NCBI GenBank assembly: GCA_964647485.1
Contig: CAZYHV010000011.1
Span: forward strand, 1 to 64,000
Source: FW021-bin31 sp964647485
Lineage (GTDB): Bacteria; Bacteroidota; Bacteroidia; Chitinophagales; Chitinophagaceae
Length of the DNA: 64,000 nucleotides
Direction of reading: 5' to 3'
The position numbers and the translations under genes were made by a program. The notes under the pieces were generated by a model. The model searched no databases and was not told where the DNA came from. It worked only from the letters and a program-made list of their open reading frames with translations. The stretch's first letter is position 1. Every line of letters begins with the position of its first letter. Below are positions 17,773 to 27,969 of this stretch, one piece after another.

Positions 17773-19239
17773 TTATTTATTTAATTCTTCAAAAATTTCA
17801 GTTAAGACGTTCTTATCTTTAAAGTGAATTTTCTCCCCTTTTATTTTTTGAAAAGGTTCATGTCCTCTTCCTGCGATGAGTAGAATATCCTTACTCTTTG
17901 CCAGTGTGCAGGCGACTTTCATTGCTTCCCTTCGATCGGCAATCGCTAAAATCTTTTCTTGACTTTCTTTCTCTACGCCCTGTTTCATATCTTCGATAAT
18001 ACGGTTAGGATCTTCACTACGCGGATTGTCGGAGGTAAAAACAGTTTTGTCACTACCCTGCACCGCTACCTGCGCCATTTCCGGGCGTTTTGTCTTATCC
18101 CGATCTCCTCCACACCCTACCACAGTAATAAGTTGTTGTCCCGACTCTTTTGATTCGTTTATGGTTTCTAATACATTCTGCAAAGCATCCGGGGTATGCG
18201 CATAATCAACAATACCAATAATATGTTCTCGAGGAGAAATCATTACTTCAAAACGTCCTTCAGCGCCAATGATACTACTTAACTTCTCTAAAACGAGTGA
18301 TTTTTCCTCTCCCAATTCTATGGCAGATCCATAGACCGCTAAGAGATTATATGCATTAAATCTCCCTGTTAACCTAAAATGAACTTCTTTCTCTTCTATT
18401 GACATCACCAACCCGGTCAGGTTATTTTCTAAAATCTTTCCTCTATAATCCGCCATCTTCTTTAAACCGTAAGAACACTTATGTGCCACCGTGTTTTGTA
18501 ACATCACCTCTCCATTTCTATCATCCACATTCGTTAATGCAAAAGCATCTGAAGGTAAATCATCAAAAAAAGCTTTTTTAGCTTTCAAATAATTGGAGAA
18601 CGTTTTATGATAATCCAAATGATCATGAGTAATATTGCTAAAAATCCCCCCTTTAAAATGTAATCCGGCAATCCGTTTTTGATGAATCGCATGAGAACTT
18701 ACTTCTGCAAAAGCATAATCACAACCTGCTTTTACCATATCAGCCAACAGCGCATTAAAATGAATAGCATCCGGGGTGGTATGGGTAGCTACAATTGCTT
18801 GATCATTAATTTCATTTTGAATCGTCGACATTAACCCACAAGAATATCCTAACTTCCGAAATAGTTTAAATAATAAGGTAGCAATCGTCGTTTTCCCATT
18901 CGTTCCCGTGACTCCTACCAATTTTAATTTCGAGGAAGGATTATCATAATAATTAGAAGCTACTATTCCACATGCGTCTGCAGAATCTTTCACTTCTACA
19001 TACCCTATACCGGGATGTAACTGTTCTGGTAATTTTTCACATAGGATTCCTACCGCTCCCTGAGCAATGGCCGATTCAATAAACTGATGACCGTCTGTTT
19101 GTACCCCACGCATGGCTATAAAAAGGCATCCCTTCATTACTTTTCTAGAATCTATACACAAATCGTCTATAGACATAGAAAGGTCTCCATGTACCACAAC
19201 TGGCTGAACGCCTTCTAATATATTCTGTAATACGACCAT
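17773..19239 (-). CDS. murE: MurE, UDP-MurNAc-tripeptide synthetase (meso-DAP type)
   Basis: Cytoplasmic Mur ligase that adds the third stem-peptide residue. About 488 residues. ATP loop GVTGTNGKTTIA near 110, HTTPDA, the carbamylated-lysine region YLKAKKAFF near 218, and the specificity motif DNPRSEDP near 408, which marks meso-diaminopimelate as substrate. I place the start at the ATG at 19239, overlapping the ftsI stop codon (TGATG), rather than at a TTG one codon upstream. In contrast to murD in the same cluster, all motifs are intact. Confidence 0.96.
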   Translation of the reverse strand: MVVLQNILEGVQPVVVHGDLSMSIDDLCIDSRKVMKGCLFIAMRGVQTDGHQFIESAIAQGAVGILCEKLPEQLHPGIGYVEVKDSADACGIVASNYYDNPSSKLKLVGVTGTNGKTTIATLLFKLFRKLGYSCGLMSTIQNEINDQAIVATHTTPDAIHFNALLADMVKAGCDYAFAEVSSHAIHQKRIAGLHFKGGIFSNITHDHLDYHKTFSNYLKAKKAFFDDLPSDAFALTNVDDRNGEVMLQNTVAHKCSYGLKKMADYRGKILENNLTGLVMSIEEKEVHFRLTGRFNAYNLLAVYGSAIELGEEKSLVLEKLSSIIGAEGRFEVMISPREHIIGIVDYAHTPDALQNVLETINESKESGQQLITVVGCGGDRDKTKRPEMAQVAVQGSDKTVFTSDNPRSEDPNRIIEDMKQGVEKESQEKILAIADRREAMKVACTLAKSKDILLIAGRGHEPFQKIKGEKIHFKDKNVLTEIFEELNK

Positions 19240-21359
19240 CAACTTAATCTAATTGTTATTTTTTCTTTTTCACCTATGACTGACCCCGGTTTTAAAGATT
19301 GATGAACAACCTTTCCCTTTCCATTTACATTCACCTTAAAACCAGATTTTTCTAATAAATATAGAGCATCCTTCAAACCCATTCCCCGCACATCGGGAAC
19401 TGTCCCTTTTACTTTCTTTACGGGCGTTAAATTCACCAATTGATTCTCGGACTGCGATGAAACATAATGGGCATTCGCTACCAAAGAATCGCCGACCATA
19501 GGAATTTTCAAAGCTTTTAAAACCTTTTGGAGCGCCTTTTTCTTCCCGGATTTAATTGCCAATTTGTCGCCCATAAGTGGCCGATCAAAGTCTTCCAATT
19601 CCTCTTTATGATTCAAAGCATATAATTTATGTGCCACCTCTTTAAATACCGGAGCGGCTACTGAAGCACCATATATTCTGCTTGCATGAGGTTTATTCAT
19701 TACTGTAACAATACAAGAATATTTAGGGTCATCTGAAGGGAAATACCCTACAAAAGTAGCTTGATAGATATGTTGCGAATATCCCTTCCTCCCATTTGCA
19801 ACCATCGCCGTACCTGTTTTCCCTGAAATTTTAAAATAAGGATTCTTCAATGCTCGATGTCCTGTTCCTACCTTATCGGCAACAACCCCATTTAATAATT
19901 TCTGAACGTCTTTCAGTGTCGACTCAGAACATATTTTGGGATTAATAACGGTAGGATCAAACTTTTTAACAACCTGTCCATAGTTTTCAATAGCCGAAAC
20001 CAAATAGGGTTTCATCATCTTTCCGTCATTGGCTACGGCATTATATAAAGTAAGAATGTCAAGAGGTGTAAGTAAGACTTCGTAACCAATGCTCATCCAG
20101 GGTAAGGTTGTAGAACTCCAGGTTTTGCTTTTTGGATCTTTAATCAAGGGTTGTGCTTCTCCCTGTAAATCGATACCTGTTTTTTGATCTAAATGTAACC
20201 CTTTGATATATTTGACATACTTCTCGGGGTTTTTATGAAAATATTTATACCCCAATTTAGACATTCCGACATTAGAGCTTAATTCAAAAGCATTTCGCAC
20301 GGAAACCAATCCTGTGGGATCTCCAACAACATCCTTCATCGTCCGTCCATGAAATCTATGAGTCCCATTCTCTAAATCCACCTGATCATCCAATTGGACA
20401 TCTCCATCTTCCAATAGGGCAATCATAGTCGCCAACTTAAATACAGATCCGGGTTCTGTGGCTTTTCCTATTCCATAGTTAAAATTCTCATAGTAAGAAC
20501 CATTAGACTGTCGTCCAAGATTAGCCAATGCTTTTATTTGTCCGGTCTTCACATCCATAACAATACAGGTGCCATATTGTGCTTCATTTTCCACTAACAT
20601 TTTCTTCAATGCACCTTCTGCAACATCCTGAATATTGACATCCAAAGTAGTGATTACGTCTTTTCCATCTACAGGATCAATACGATAACCATCTACAGGA
20701 ATAGATCCTCCACCCGATATTCGTTGAACCAATACTTTCCCGTCTTTTCCTTCCAAATATTTATTATACGTTCTTTCCAAACCAATATTAGGTGCATTTT
20801 TTCTATACATCCCAATGGTTCTATTTGCTAAAAGACCAAAAGGATTTACTCGCTTATTTATTTGCTTAACAATCAGTCCGCTACGGTTTCTTCCTAAACG
20901 GAAAAAAGGAAAAGTTCTTAATTTTTTATATTGTTCAAAAGTAACCTTCCTCTTTAGTCGGAAATAACGATTACCTTTCTTATACTCTCTTAACAACAAC
21001 CTTTTATACGAAGCTTTACTTCTATCTTTAAATAATTGTGACAAATTATAAGATAAGGAATCGAGGTTTTGACGAAAAAGCACCCCCTTATCCTGAACAA
21101 TACCATCTGCTCTAAAATCCATATGGAGATCAAAAGTGGGAATTGTAGTAGACAACATACGCCCGTCGGCAGAGTAGATCGTTCCTCTAACCGCATCAAT
21201 GGTTTTATAGCGATCATGTAAATTGTTTGCCATCTTTCGCCAATGATCTCCTTCAATATCCTGAATCACAAATATTTTTACAGCGATAACAACGCCAAGG
21301 AGTATCATGCCCAGAAAGCAAAGATATACACGCCATAATATGTCCTTCTTTACATCCAT
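19239..21359 (-). CDS. ftsI: FtsI/PBP3-type division transpeptidase with PASTA domain
   Basis: Division-specific penicillin-binding protein that cross-links septal peptidoglycan with FtsW. 706 residues: one N-terminal transmembrane helix (about 11-32), dimerisation domain (about 55-220) and the transpeptidase domain with SxxK (ATEPGSVFK, Ser305), SxN (SSN near 364) and KTG (SGKTGTAM near 540). A single C-terminal PASTA domain (about 650-706, starting VPDVRGMGLKDALYLLEKSGF) binds muropeptides or beta-lactams in other PBPs. It follows ftsL by 19 bases and overlaps the start of murE. Confidence 0.96.
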   Translation of the reverse strand: MDVKKDILWRVYLCFLGMILLGVVIAVKIFVIQDIEGDHWRKMANNLHDRYKTIDAVRGTIYSADGRMLSTTIPTFDLHMDFRADGIVQDKGVLFRQNLDSLSYNLSQLFKDRSKASYKRLLLREYKKGNRYFRLKRKVTFEQYKKLRTFPFFRLGRNRSGLIVKQINKRVNPFGLLANRTIGMYRKNAPNIGLERTYNKYLEGKDGKVLVQRISGGGSIPVDGYRIDPVDGKDVITTLDVNIQDVAEGALKKMLVENEAQYGTCIVMDVKTGQIKALANLGRQSNGSYYENFNYGIGKATEPGSVFKLATMIALLEDGDVQLDDQVDLENGTHRFHGRTMKDVVGDPTGLVSVRNAFELSSNVGMSKLGYKYFHKNPEKYVKYIKGLHLDQKTGIDLQGEAQPLIKDPKSKTWSSTTLPWMSIGYEVLLTPLDILTLYNAVANDGKMMKPYLVSAIENYGQVVKKFDPTVINPKICSESTLKDVQKLLNGVVADKVGTGHRALKNPYFKISGKTGTAMVANGRKGYSQHIYQATFVGYFPSDDPKYSCIVTVMNKPHASRIYGASVAAPVFKEVAHKLYALNHKEELEDFDRPLMGDKLAIKSGKKKALQKVLKALKIPMVGDSLVANAHYVSSQSENQLVNLTPVKKVKGTVPDVRGMGLKDALYLLEKSGFKVNVNGKGKVVHQSLKPGSVIGEKEKITIRLS

Positions 21360-21378
21360 GAATGCTTCTAATGATGAC

Positions 21379-21732
21379 CTATTTTTCTTTTTTATCTTTT
21401 ACAATTATCAAAGGAGGGGTTTCTGCCTCTTCTAAACCATAAGGCTGAGCCTTTTCAGAAACTCTACTCATCTTGCTACGAAACATCAACTCACTTTTCC
21501 GACTCAAAAAAGTCCAATGTAGCTCTTTCACCTTCTCTTGTAGCTGATTTACCTCTCGTACATTCTTCACCATATAATGCCCATTTGCTATATATAACAA
21601 GGCAAGAAAAAACAAAAACACCAAAAAAGGGATATGTTTAACGATCCACGAATAATTAATTCGAAACCGATGCTCTTTCTTCTTTTCCTGATCATCTATA
21701 AACTCCCTCTGTTTTGCTTTTTTCCACCACAT
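21379..21732 (-). CDS. ftsL: FtsL-like division protein
   Basis: Small bitopic membrane protein, 117 residues: a charged cytoplasmic head, one transmembrane helix at about 33-50 (IPFLVFLFFLALLYIANG) and a periplasmic coiled-coil segment (REVNQLQEKVKELHWTFLSRKSELM) like FtsL/DivIC. The Bacteroidota version is a distinct FtsL-like family (FtsL_2, DUF3308-type naming differs between databases). The call rests on size, topology and the invariant place between rsmH and ftsI. Confidence 0.85.
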   Translation of the reverse strand: MWWKKAKQREFIDDQEKKKEHRFRINYSWIVKHIPFLVFLFFLALLYIANGHYMVKNVREVNQLQEKVKELHWTFLSRKSELMFRSKMSRVSEKAQPYGLEEAETPPLIIVKDKKEK

Positions 21733-21741
21733 GGTTAAAAT

Positions 21742-22674
21742 TTATTCTTCAACTATCTTTTCTGCCACCCGCATCTTAGCGCTTGTCGCTCTGGGATTAC
21801 TTTCCCTTTCTTCTACAGACGGTACGATTGGTTTTTTAAATACCGGTTTTAATCTGTTATTCAAGTTTTTCGAAGAACCTTGCTCCTCGAATCCACCTTC
21901 CTTCATAAAACGTTTTACTAAACGATCCTCCAAAGAATGGAAGGTAATCACAACCAATCGACCTCCGGGTTTTAACACCCTTTCGGATTGGATCAACAAT
22001 TCCTTCAAAGCTCCCATTTCGTCATTCACTTCTATGCGCAAGGCTTGAAAAACCTGCGCCAAATACCTTCTTTCCTTTCCCTTAACCAACGGAAGGAGGA
22101 TACTTTTTAATTCCCCTATGGTTTGGAGAGGAAACTGCTTTCGCATCTTCACTAAATGGGAAGCCAATCGTCTTGCATTGCGTACTTCTCCGTAATTTTC
22201 AAACAACCGCCATAATTGCTCTTCACTATATGTCCTAAGCACTTCTGCCGCCGTCAGCTCTTGTCGTCGATCCATTCTCATATCCAATGGCGCATCCATC
22301 CTGATAGAAAACCCTCTCTCTGCCGTATCAAACTGGTAAGAAGACACGCCGAGATCTGCCAAAACTCCCGATACCGGCACAGCATCCTGTACCCTCAAAA
22401 ACCGTTGCAGATAACGAAAATTTTCATTGATTAATTCAAATTTCTCATCATCAGGAACATTTCTCTTTGCATCTGCATCCTGATCAAAACCAATCAGTCG
22501 CCCTTCTTTTCCTAATTTTTTCAAAATCTCACGAGAATGCCCACCACCACCGAAAGTAGCATCCACATACACTCCTGATGGATCTACCTCTAACATCTCA
22601 ACCGCCTCGTACCTCAAGACAGATTGATGATATCCTTGCTTGCTATTTATATTATTATGCTCCATCCTCTGCAT
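21742..22674 (-). CDS. rsmH: RsmH, 16S rRNA C1402 N4-methyltransferase
   Basis: SAM-dependent methyltransferase (MraW) that methylates C1402 of 16S rRNA in the decoding centre. 310 residues. SAM-binding motif DATFGGGGHSREIL near 38, GVLADLGVSSYQFD near 107, SIRMDAPLDMRMD, ALRIEVNDEMGAL and the FHSLEDRLVKRF motif near 245. It overlaps the end of mraZ by 20 bases. Either of two ATGs (22674 or 22665) could be the start. Confidence 0.96.
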   Translation of the reverse strand: MQRMEHNNINSKQGYHQSVLRYEAVEMLEVDPSGVYVDATFGGGGHSREILKKLGKEGRLIGFDQDADAKRNVPDDEKFELINENFRYLQRFLRVQDAVPVSGVLADLGVSSYQFDTAERGFSIRMDAPLDMRMDRRQELTAAEVLRTYSEEQLWRLFENYGEVRNARRLASHLVKMRKQFPLQTIGELKSILLPLVKGKERRYLAQVFQALRIEVNDEMGALKELLIQSERVLKPGGRLVVITFHSLEDRLVKRFMKEGGFEEQGSSKNLNNRLKPVFKKPIVPSVEERESNPRATSAKMRVAEKIVEE

Positions 22675-23140
22675 TCATTACCTGACTCGCTAATTCACTA
22701 AAAGATTCAGGAGAATAAGAAGCAAAAAACTGCTGATATTGTTGTTTATCCCAAATCTCAATTTTATTTACCGCAGAAGCCAACACGATCTGCTTACCTA
22801 AACCTGCATAATCACAGAGGTTCTTAGGAATAAGAAGTCGTCCGGCAGAATCCAACCTCAAAGTAACAGCCCCATTCAAAAAATAACGACGAAAAGCTCT
22901 TACCTTTGGATCGAAATCATTTAATTCCGTAATACGATCAAAAATAGGTTGCCAGGCATGCATTGGATAAAGCGTCAAACATTTTTCAAATCCCCGATTC
23001 AAAACAAACTGACCATCTACAGACTTGGAAACATCTTTCCCTTTTTCCGGCATTTGTTTTTTAAATCCTGCCGGAAACAAGAAACGCCCTTTAGCGTCCA
23101 ATTTAGATTCGTATTCTCCCAAAAATCCTGTCATAGCCAT
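22655..23140 (-). CDS. mraZ: MraZ, transcriptional regulator of the dcw cluster
   Basis: DNA-binding protein of the SpoVT/AbrB fold, 161 residues, with two MraZ repeats: N-terminal GEYESKLDAKGRFLFPAGFKK and a second DSAGRLLIPKNLCDYAGL near 108-125. In other bacteria it represses its own promoter by binding tandem TGGG-like repeats. It is the first gene of the dcw operon here. The gene is divergent from bamD, with a 312-base region between them. Confidence 0.95.
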   Translation of the reverse strand: MAMTGFLGEYESKLDAKGRFLFPAGFKKQMPEKGKDVSKSVDGQFVLNRGFEKCLTLYPMHAWQPIFDRITELNDFDPKVRAFRRYFLNGAVTLRLDSAGRLLIPKNLCDYAGLGKQIVLASAVNKIEIWDKQQYQQFFASYSPESFSELASQVMNAEDGA

Positions 23141-23178
23141 TTATGCATGCAAAGATTACAATAATTACCACAAAATAA

Positions 23179-23203
23179 CACTTTTTTCCACTTTTTACCC
23201 AAA
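23179..23203 (-). promoter_or_regulatory. candidate MraZ operator
   Basis: On the minus strand, about 40-60 bases before the mraZ start, three G-rich boxes (TTGGGT, GTGGA, AGTGT) recur every 10-11 bases between A runs. This resembles the spaced TGGG repeats bound by MraZ, but the boxes are degenerate and the spacing is not exact. Confidence 0.35.
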
Positions 23204-23299
23204 AAAATAAAGCCCGTATTTATAAACAATTTTAATAGGTTGACAATCAATATCTTATTAATGCATTAAAAAATGGGTAGTGCATAAAAAAAATCAACC

Positions 23300-23308
23300 T
23301 GTGGATAA
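23300..23308 (-). promoter_or_regulatory. DnaA box
   Basis: TGTGGATAA is a perfect match to the reverse complement of the DnaA consensus TTATCCACA. It lies in the mraZ-bamD divergent region. Only one perfect box is visible, so this is more likely a regulatory or titration site than a replication origin. Confidence 0.45.
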
Positions 23309-23425
23309 CATGTGTAAATTTTATTAAAAATGTGAATTTGCAATCACAAAGGCGATCTAAAAGTAGATTAAACATAGCTTTAACAAGCTAAAAACATTTT
23401 AATGCTTTACATTCACAAAAATTCT

Positions 23426-23433
23426 TAACTTTG
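23426..23433 (+). promoter_or_regulatory. -7 promoter box for bamD
   Basis: TAACTTTG matches the Bacteroidota primary-sigma -7 consensus TAnnTTTG, 19 bases before the bamD ATG. No clear -33 TTTG was found. Confidence 0.6.
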
Positions 23434-23452
23434 CCTCTTTTTTAAACGCTTT

Positions 23453-24680
<1,228 letters not shown>

Positions 24681-24747
24681 GCGCAAAAAAATAGCTACTA
24701 ATTTTGTAAATTGAGGCGGCAATATATTGCTGCCTTTTTTGTCATTT

Positions 24748-25950
24748 ATGTTGAAAGATAAAAAAATCATATTAGGTGTAACCGGGAGTATTGCAGCCTA
24801 TAAAGCTGCCACATTGATTCGTCTCTTAAAAAAACAAGGAGCAGATGTTCAGGTCGTGATGACAGAAGCTGCAACTCACTTTATATCTGAGCTAACACTT
24901 TCCACCTTATCTCAGCATCCGGTCTTTATTCATCTTACCCAAGATGGACAATGGAACAATCATGTTTCTTTGGGTCGGGATGCAGATTTATTTCTAATAG
25001 CTCCTGCCTCAGCCAACACCCTTTCAAAAATGGCCAATGGAAGCTGTGACAACATGCTTTTGGCCACCTATTTATCTGCCAACTGCCCGATATTTGTTGC
25101 CCCTGCTATGGACGTTGACATGTGGCATCATCCGGCGACCAGAGACAATATTAAAAAATTGAAAGAAAGAGATCTCCGTCTTATTGATGTAGAGCAAGGA
25201 GAGTTAGCCAGTGGATTAGTAGGAGAAGGCAGGATGGCCGAACCGGAACATATCCTACAGAAGATTCAGTCCTATTTTTCTTCTCAAAAAAAAGGTCTTG
25301 GGAAAAGAGCTATCGTTACTGCAGGTCCTACTTATGAGCCTATAGATCCGGTGCGTTTTATTGGTAATCATTCCAGCGGGAAACAAGGGATTGCCATTGC
25401 AGAAGCCTTATCCGATGCAGGCGTCCAAGTAGACCTCATCCTCGGACCAAGCTCACTGCGTCCCTCCGGAAGAGAGATCACCACGCATAGGGTAATGACG
25501 ACTGAACAGATGAAAAGGGTCTGTGACCAATTGTTCCCAAAAGTTGACATCGCTGTGCTATCGGCTGCAGTATCCGACTATCGACCTGCTAAACCGGCTA
25601 CTCAAAAAATAAAAAAGTCTAAAAAGACTCGGTCTATCGACTTAAAGAAAAATCCCGACATCCTCAAATCCTTAGGTCAACAGAAAAAGAAAAACCAACT
25701 ATTGATTGGGTTTGCTTTAGAGACGGAGAATGAAGAAAAAAATGCATTAAAAAAGCTAAAAGAGAAAAACCTTGACCTTATTGTCCTTAATTCCTTAAAT
25801 GATCAGGGCGCAGGCTTTCAAACCGATACCAATAAAGTAACTTTATTAAAAGGGAAAAAGGAAAAAGTAACACTCCCGCTCTTATCCAAAAAAGAGGTTG
25901 CCCGGGAGATTGTTCATTATATAATATCCAAGGATGAAAAAATATCATAA
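24748..25950 (+). CDS. coaBC: CoaBC, bifunctional phosphopantothenoylcysteine synthetase/decarboxylase
   Basis: Two steps of coenzyme A synthesis. The N-terminal half (about 1-185) is the flavin-dependent decarboxylase CoaC: GVTGSIAAYKAATLIR, PASANTLSKMANGSCDNMLLA, APAMDVDMWHHPATRDN. The C-terminal half is the CoaB synthetase: AIVTAGPTYEPIDPVRFIGNHSSGKQG, AAVSDYRPA, KKNPDIL. About 400 residues, normal. I use the ATG at 24748, giving MLKDKKIILGVTGS; the frame also extends to a TTG at 24727 that adds nothing conserved. At the position of the E. coli ACG-x-x-GxGRM motif the text is SGLVGEGRM, so the usual Cys is not at that point. Confidence 0.95.
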   Translation: MLKDKKIILGVTGSIAAYKAATLIRLLKKQGADVQVVMTEAATHFISELTLSTLSQHPVFIHLTQDGQWNNHVSLGRDADLFLIAPASANTLSKMANGSCDNMLLATYLSANCPIFVAPAMDVDMWHHPATRDNIKKLKERDLRLIDVEQGELASGLVGEGRMAEPEHILQKIQSYFSSQKKGLGKRAIVTAGPTYEPIDPVRFIGNHSSGKQGIAIAEALSDAGVQVDLILGPSSLRPSGREITTHRVMTTEQMKRVCDQLFPKVDIAVLSAAVSDYRPAKPATQKIKKSKKTRSIDLKKNPDILKSLGQQKKKNQLLIGFALETENEEKNALKKLKEKNLDLIVLNSLNDQGAGFQTDTNKVTLLKGKKEKVTLPLLSKKEVAREIVHYIISKDEKIS

Positions 25951-26869
25951 ATATATTTTTATACTCTGTTTATTTTCTCTTTGCTATTGTATCTCTTCCC
26001 AAGCAGCAGCTCAAGAATTAAATGCAACGGTCTCTGTGAGACACCAGAAAATAAATGGAATAGATCCTTCTATCTTCAATAAAATGACTTCTGAGATAAA
26101 AGATTTTTTAAATTCCCGAGCCTGGACTTCTACTCATTACAAAACCAATGAACGCATAGATTGCCGATTCCTTATTGATTTACAAAAGGAAGATCATCAT
26201 GTGTACAAAGCTATACTCACGGTCCAATCTTCTCGACCTGTTTATAATTCTACTTACCGTTCTCCTTTATTTAATTATAAAGACAATAACTTTACCTTCA
26301 AATTCGAATCTTACACTCCATTAGTTTTCAATAAAAACAGAATTACGGGATCAGATCCCTTGGCTTCTAACTTAACCGCTACTTTGGCTTATTATGCTTA
26401 TATTATCATTGGATTGGATGAGGATTCTTTTTCCCTCAATGGGGGGCATGATGCTTTCGAAATGGCACAAAATATTGTAAACGATGCACCCGATGGGCGA
26501 CAGATATCCGGATGGAAATCGTTTGAAGGAACCACCAACCGTTATTGGCTGGCAGAGAATTTGTTAAATGTTCGATACAAAAGTTTCCATAAAGTGTTAT
26601 ATAACTACCACCGGAAAGGGCTAGACAAAATGTATGATCATCCAGGAGAGGGCAGAGAAGAAATCACCAAGACATTAAACACCCTCCATTCCATCAATGC
26701 AGATAATCCCAGACTCATGATCTTAGGTGTGTTTTTTGCAACAAAATCCAAAGAGTTAGCCAATATTTTTTCTAAAGGATCTCAGCAAGAAAGAATGACC
26801 GCTTTAAACCTTCTTAATAAACTAGATCCTTCTCATAGTTCTGTTTACCAGAAAAGCATGAAAAAATGA
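25934..26869 (+). CDS. DUF4835 family protein, exported
   Basis: Function unknown; 311 residues. A signal peptide (about 1-26, ending AAAQ) is followed by ELNATVSVRHQKINGIDPSIFNKMTSEIKDFLNSRAWT, the typical opening of the Bacteroidota DUF4835 family. It overlaps the end of coaBC by 17 bases and the next gene by 4 (ATGA), so it is translationally coupled in the bamD-rpoZ-coaBC group. Family members keep this place across the phylum, which suggests an envelope function, but none is demonstrated here. Confidence 0.85.
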   Translation: MKKYHKYIFILCLFSLCYCISSQAAAQELNATVSVRHQKINGIDPSIFNKMTSEIKDFLNSRAWTSTHYKTNERIDCRFLIDLQKEDHHVYKAILTVQSSRPVYNSTYRSPLFNYKDNNFTFKFESYTPLVFNKNRITGSDPLASNLTATLAYYAYIIIGLDEDSFSLNGGHDAFEMAQNIVNDAPDGRQISGWKSFEGTTNRYWLAENLLNVRYKSFHKVLYNYHRKGLDKMYDHPGEGREEITKTLNTLHSINADNPRLMILGVFFATKSKELANIFSKGSQQERMTALNLLNKLDPSHSSVYQKSMKK

Positions 26870-27504
26870 AGCGTTTCCTATCATATATATTCCTGTGTTG
26901 GAGCTTTGCCTTCTTATTTTCCGCATGCTCACCGAAGGATAGTCTTCCCTCACAAGTGCTATCGGTAGAAGAGATGAGTGATATATTGCTAGACTTTCAA
27001 TTGGCAGAATCCTATAACCCATCCTATTACGGACCGACTAACCAGCATTCTATTTATCCTGAAAATCGTCAGGAGCGACTTCAGGTTTTCTATCAACAAA
27101 TCCTCCAAATACATGAGGTGGACACAGCCACCTTTTTCCGGAGCTACCGTTACTATTCTCATCATCCGGACTGGATAAAAAAAGTATATAAAACCATGCA
27201 AGATACCATTCAAGTCCGACTTACCTCTATTCAAAAAAAGCTTCAGAAAAAAAGAGAAAGAGCCAAACGACAAATACCGGAATTTATGTCCTTTTGGAAA
27301 AAAGATCTAAACACCCTCCATTCGTTCTATGACAGTACAACAAATGAAAGCAGCAATATTATTTATCCTTGGGAACTTTCAAAAATGACACTCCATCCCC
27401 GGTTATCTTCCCCCAAGACCTTCTGGAATCAATATTTCAAAGAGGTAGATTCCCTATATGAAATCATAGAGAAGAACAGAACCATCCCTGCTGCACCATT
27501 TTAA
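26866..27504 (+). CDS. DUF4296 family lipoprotein
   Basis: Function unknown; 212 residues. Lipoprotein signal (LFSACSPKD, Cys near 21) followed by LSVEEMSDILLDFQLAESY, the usual start of the DUF4296 domain, with a following helical region. The start overlaps the stop of the DUF4835 gene. The tail is rich in Lys and Ser and has no known domain. The family is, to my knowledge, confined to Bacteroidota. Confidence 0.75.
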   Translation: MKRFLSYIFLCWSFAFLFSACSPKDSLPSQVLSVEEMSDILLDFQLAESYNPSYYGPTNQHSIYPENRQERLQVFYQQILQIHEVDTATFFRSYRYYSHHPDWIKKVYKTMQDTIQVRLTSIQKKLQKKRERAKRQIPEFMSFWKKDLNTLHSFYDSTTNESSNIIYPWELSKMTLHPRLSSPKTFWNQYFKEVDSLYEIIEKNRTIPAAPF

Positions 27505-27512
27505 AAAAATAC

Positions 27513-27520
27513 TACCTTTG
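27513..27520 (+). promoter_or_regulatory. -7 promoter box for queD-folE
   Basis: TACCTTTG, a strong TAnnTTTG match, 20 bases before the queD ATG. Confidence 0.6.
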
Positions 27521-27540
27521 CATAAAAATTGCAATCAATC

Positions 27541-27948
27541 ATGGTGTACCTTACCAGAAAAGAGCATTTCAATGCCGCTCATAAATTATTCAATCCCCAG
27601 TGGAGTCAGGAAAAAAACTTAGAAGTTTTTGGAAAATGTGCCAATCCTAACTGGCATGGACACAACTATAAACTCTTTATTACCCTAAAAGGAGAACCCA
27701 ATCCCGATACCGGCTATTTGTATGATGCCAAAAAACTAAGCAGCATCATCAAAGAAAATGTTCTCGATCAGTTAGATCACAAAAACCTCAACTTAGACGT
27801 TGACTTTATGCAAGGAAAAATCTGTACAACAGAGAATTTAGCAATGGGGATTTGGAATCAAATTTCACCACATATTGAAGGTGCAGAATTATATTCGGTA
27901 AAACTATATGAAACAGAGAACATCTTTGTGGAATATTTTGGAAATTAA
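27541..27948 (+). CDS. 6-pyruvoyl-tetrahydropterin synthase / QueD family
   Basis: Zinc enzyme that converts dihydroneopterin triphosphate, either to 6-carboxytetrahydropterin for queuosine or to 6-pyruvoyl-tetrahydropterin. About 135 residues. Zinc-binding histidines in FNAAHKL (near 11-16) and HGHNY (near 42-46), catalytic Cys in GKCANPNWHGH, and a late LYETENIFVEY. I use the ATG at 27541 rather than a TTG 12 bases upstream. folE follows after 21 bases; its product dihydroneopterin triphosphate is this enzyme's substrate. Whether the product feeds queuosine or a pterin cofactor is not decided by the neighbours. Confidence 0.9.
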   Translation: MVYLTRKEHFNAAHKLFNPQWSQEKNLEVFGKCANPNWHGHNYKLFITLKGEPNPDTGYLYDAKKLSSIIKENVLDQLDHKNLNLDVDFMQGKICTTENLAMGIWNQISPHIEGAELYSVKLYETENIFVEYFGN

Positions 27949-27969
27949 CCTCTTTACATAGCAACAAAC

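Larger units (their letters stand above)
23141..23452. other. divergent control region between mraZ and bamD
   Basis: 312 bases without a gene. It holds the candidate MraZ operator (23179-23203), a perfect DnaA box (23300-23308) and the promoter box of bamD (23426-23433). The rest is AT-rich with no other structure that I can support. Confidence 0.5.
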
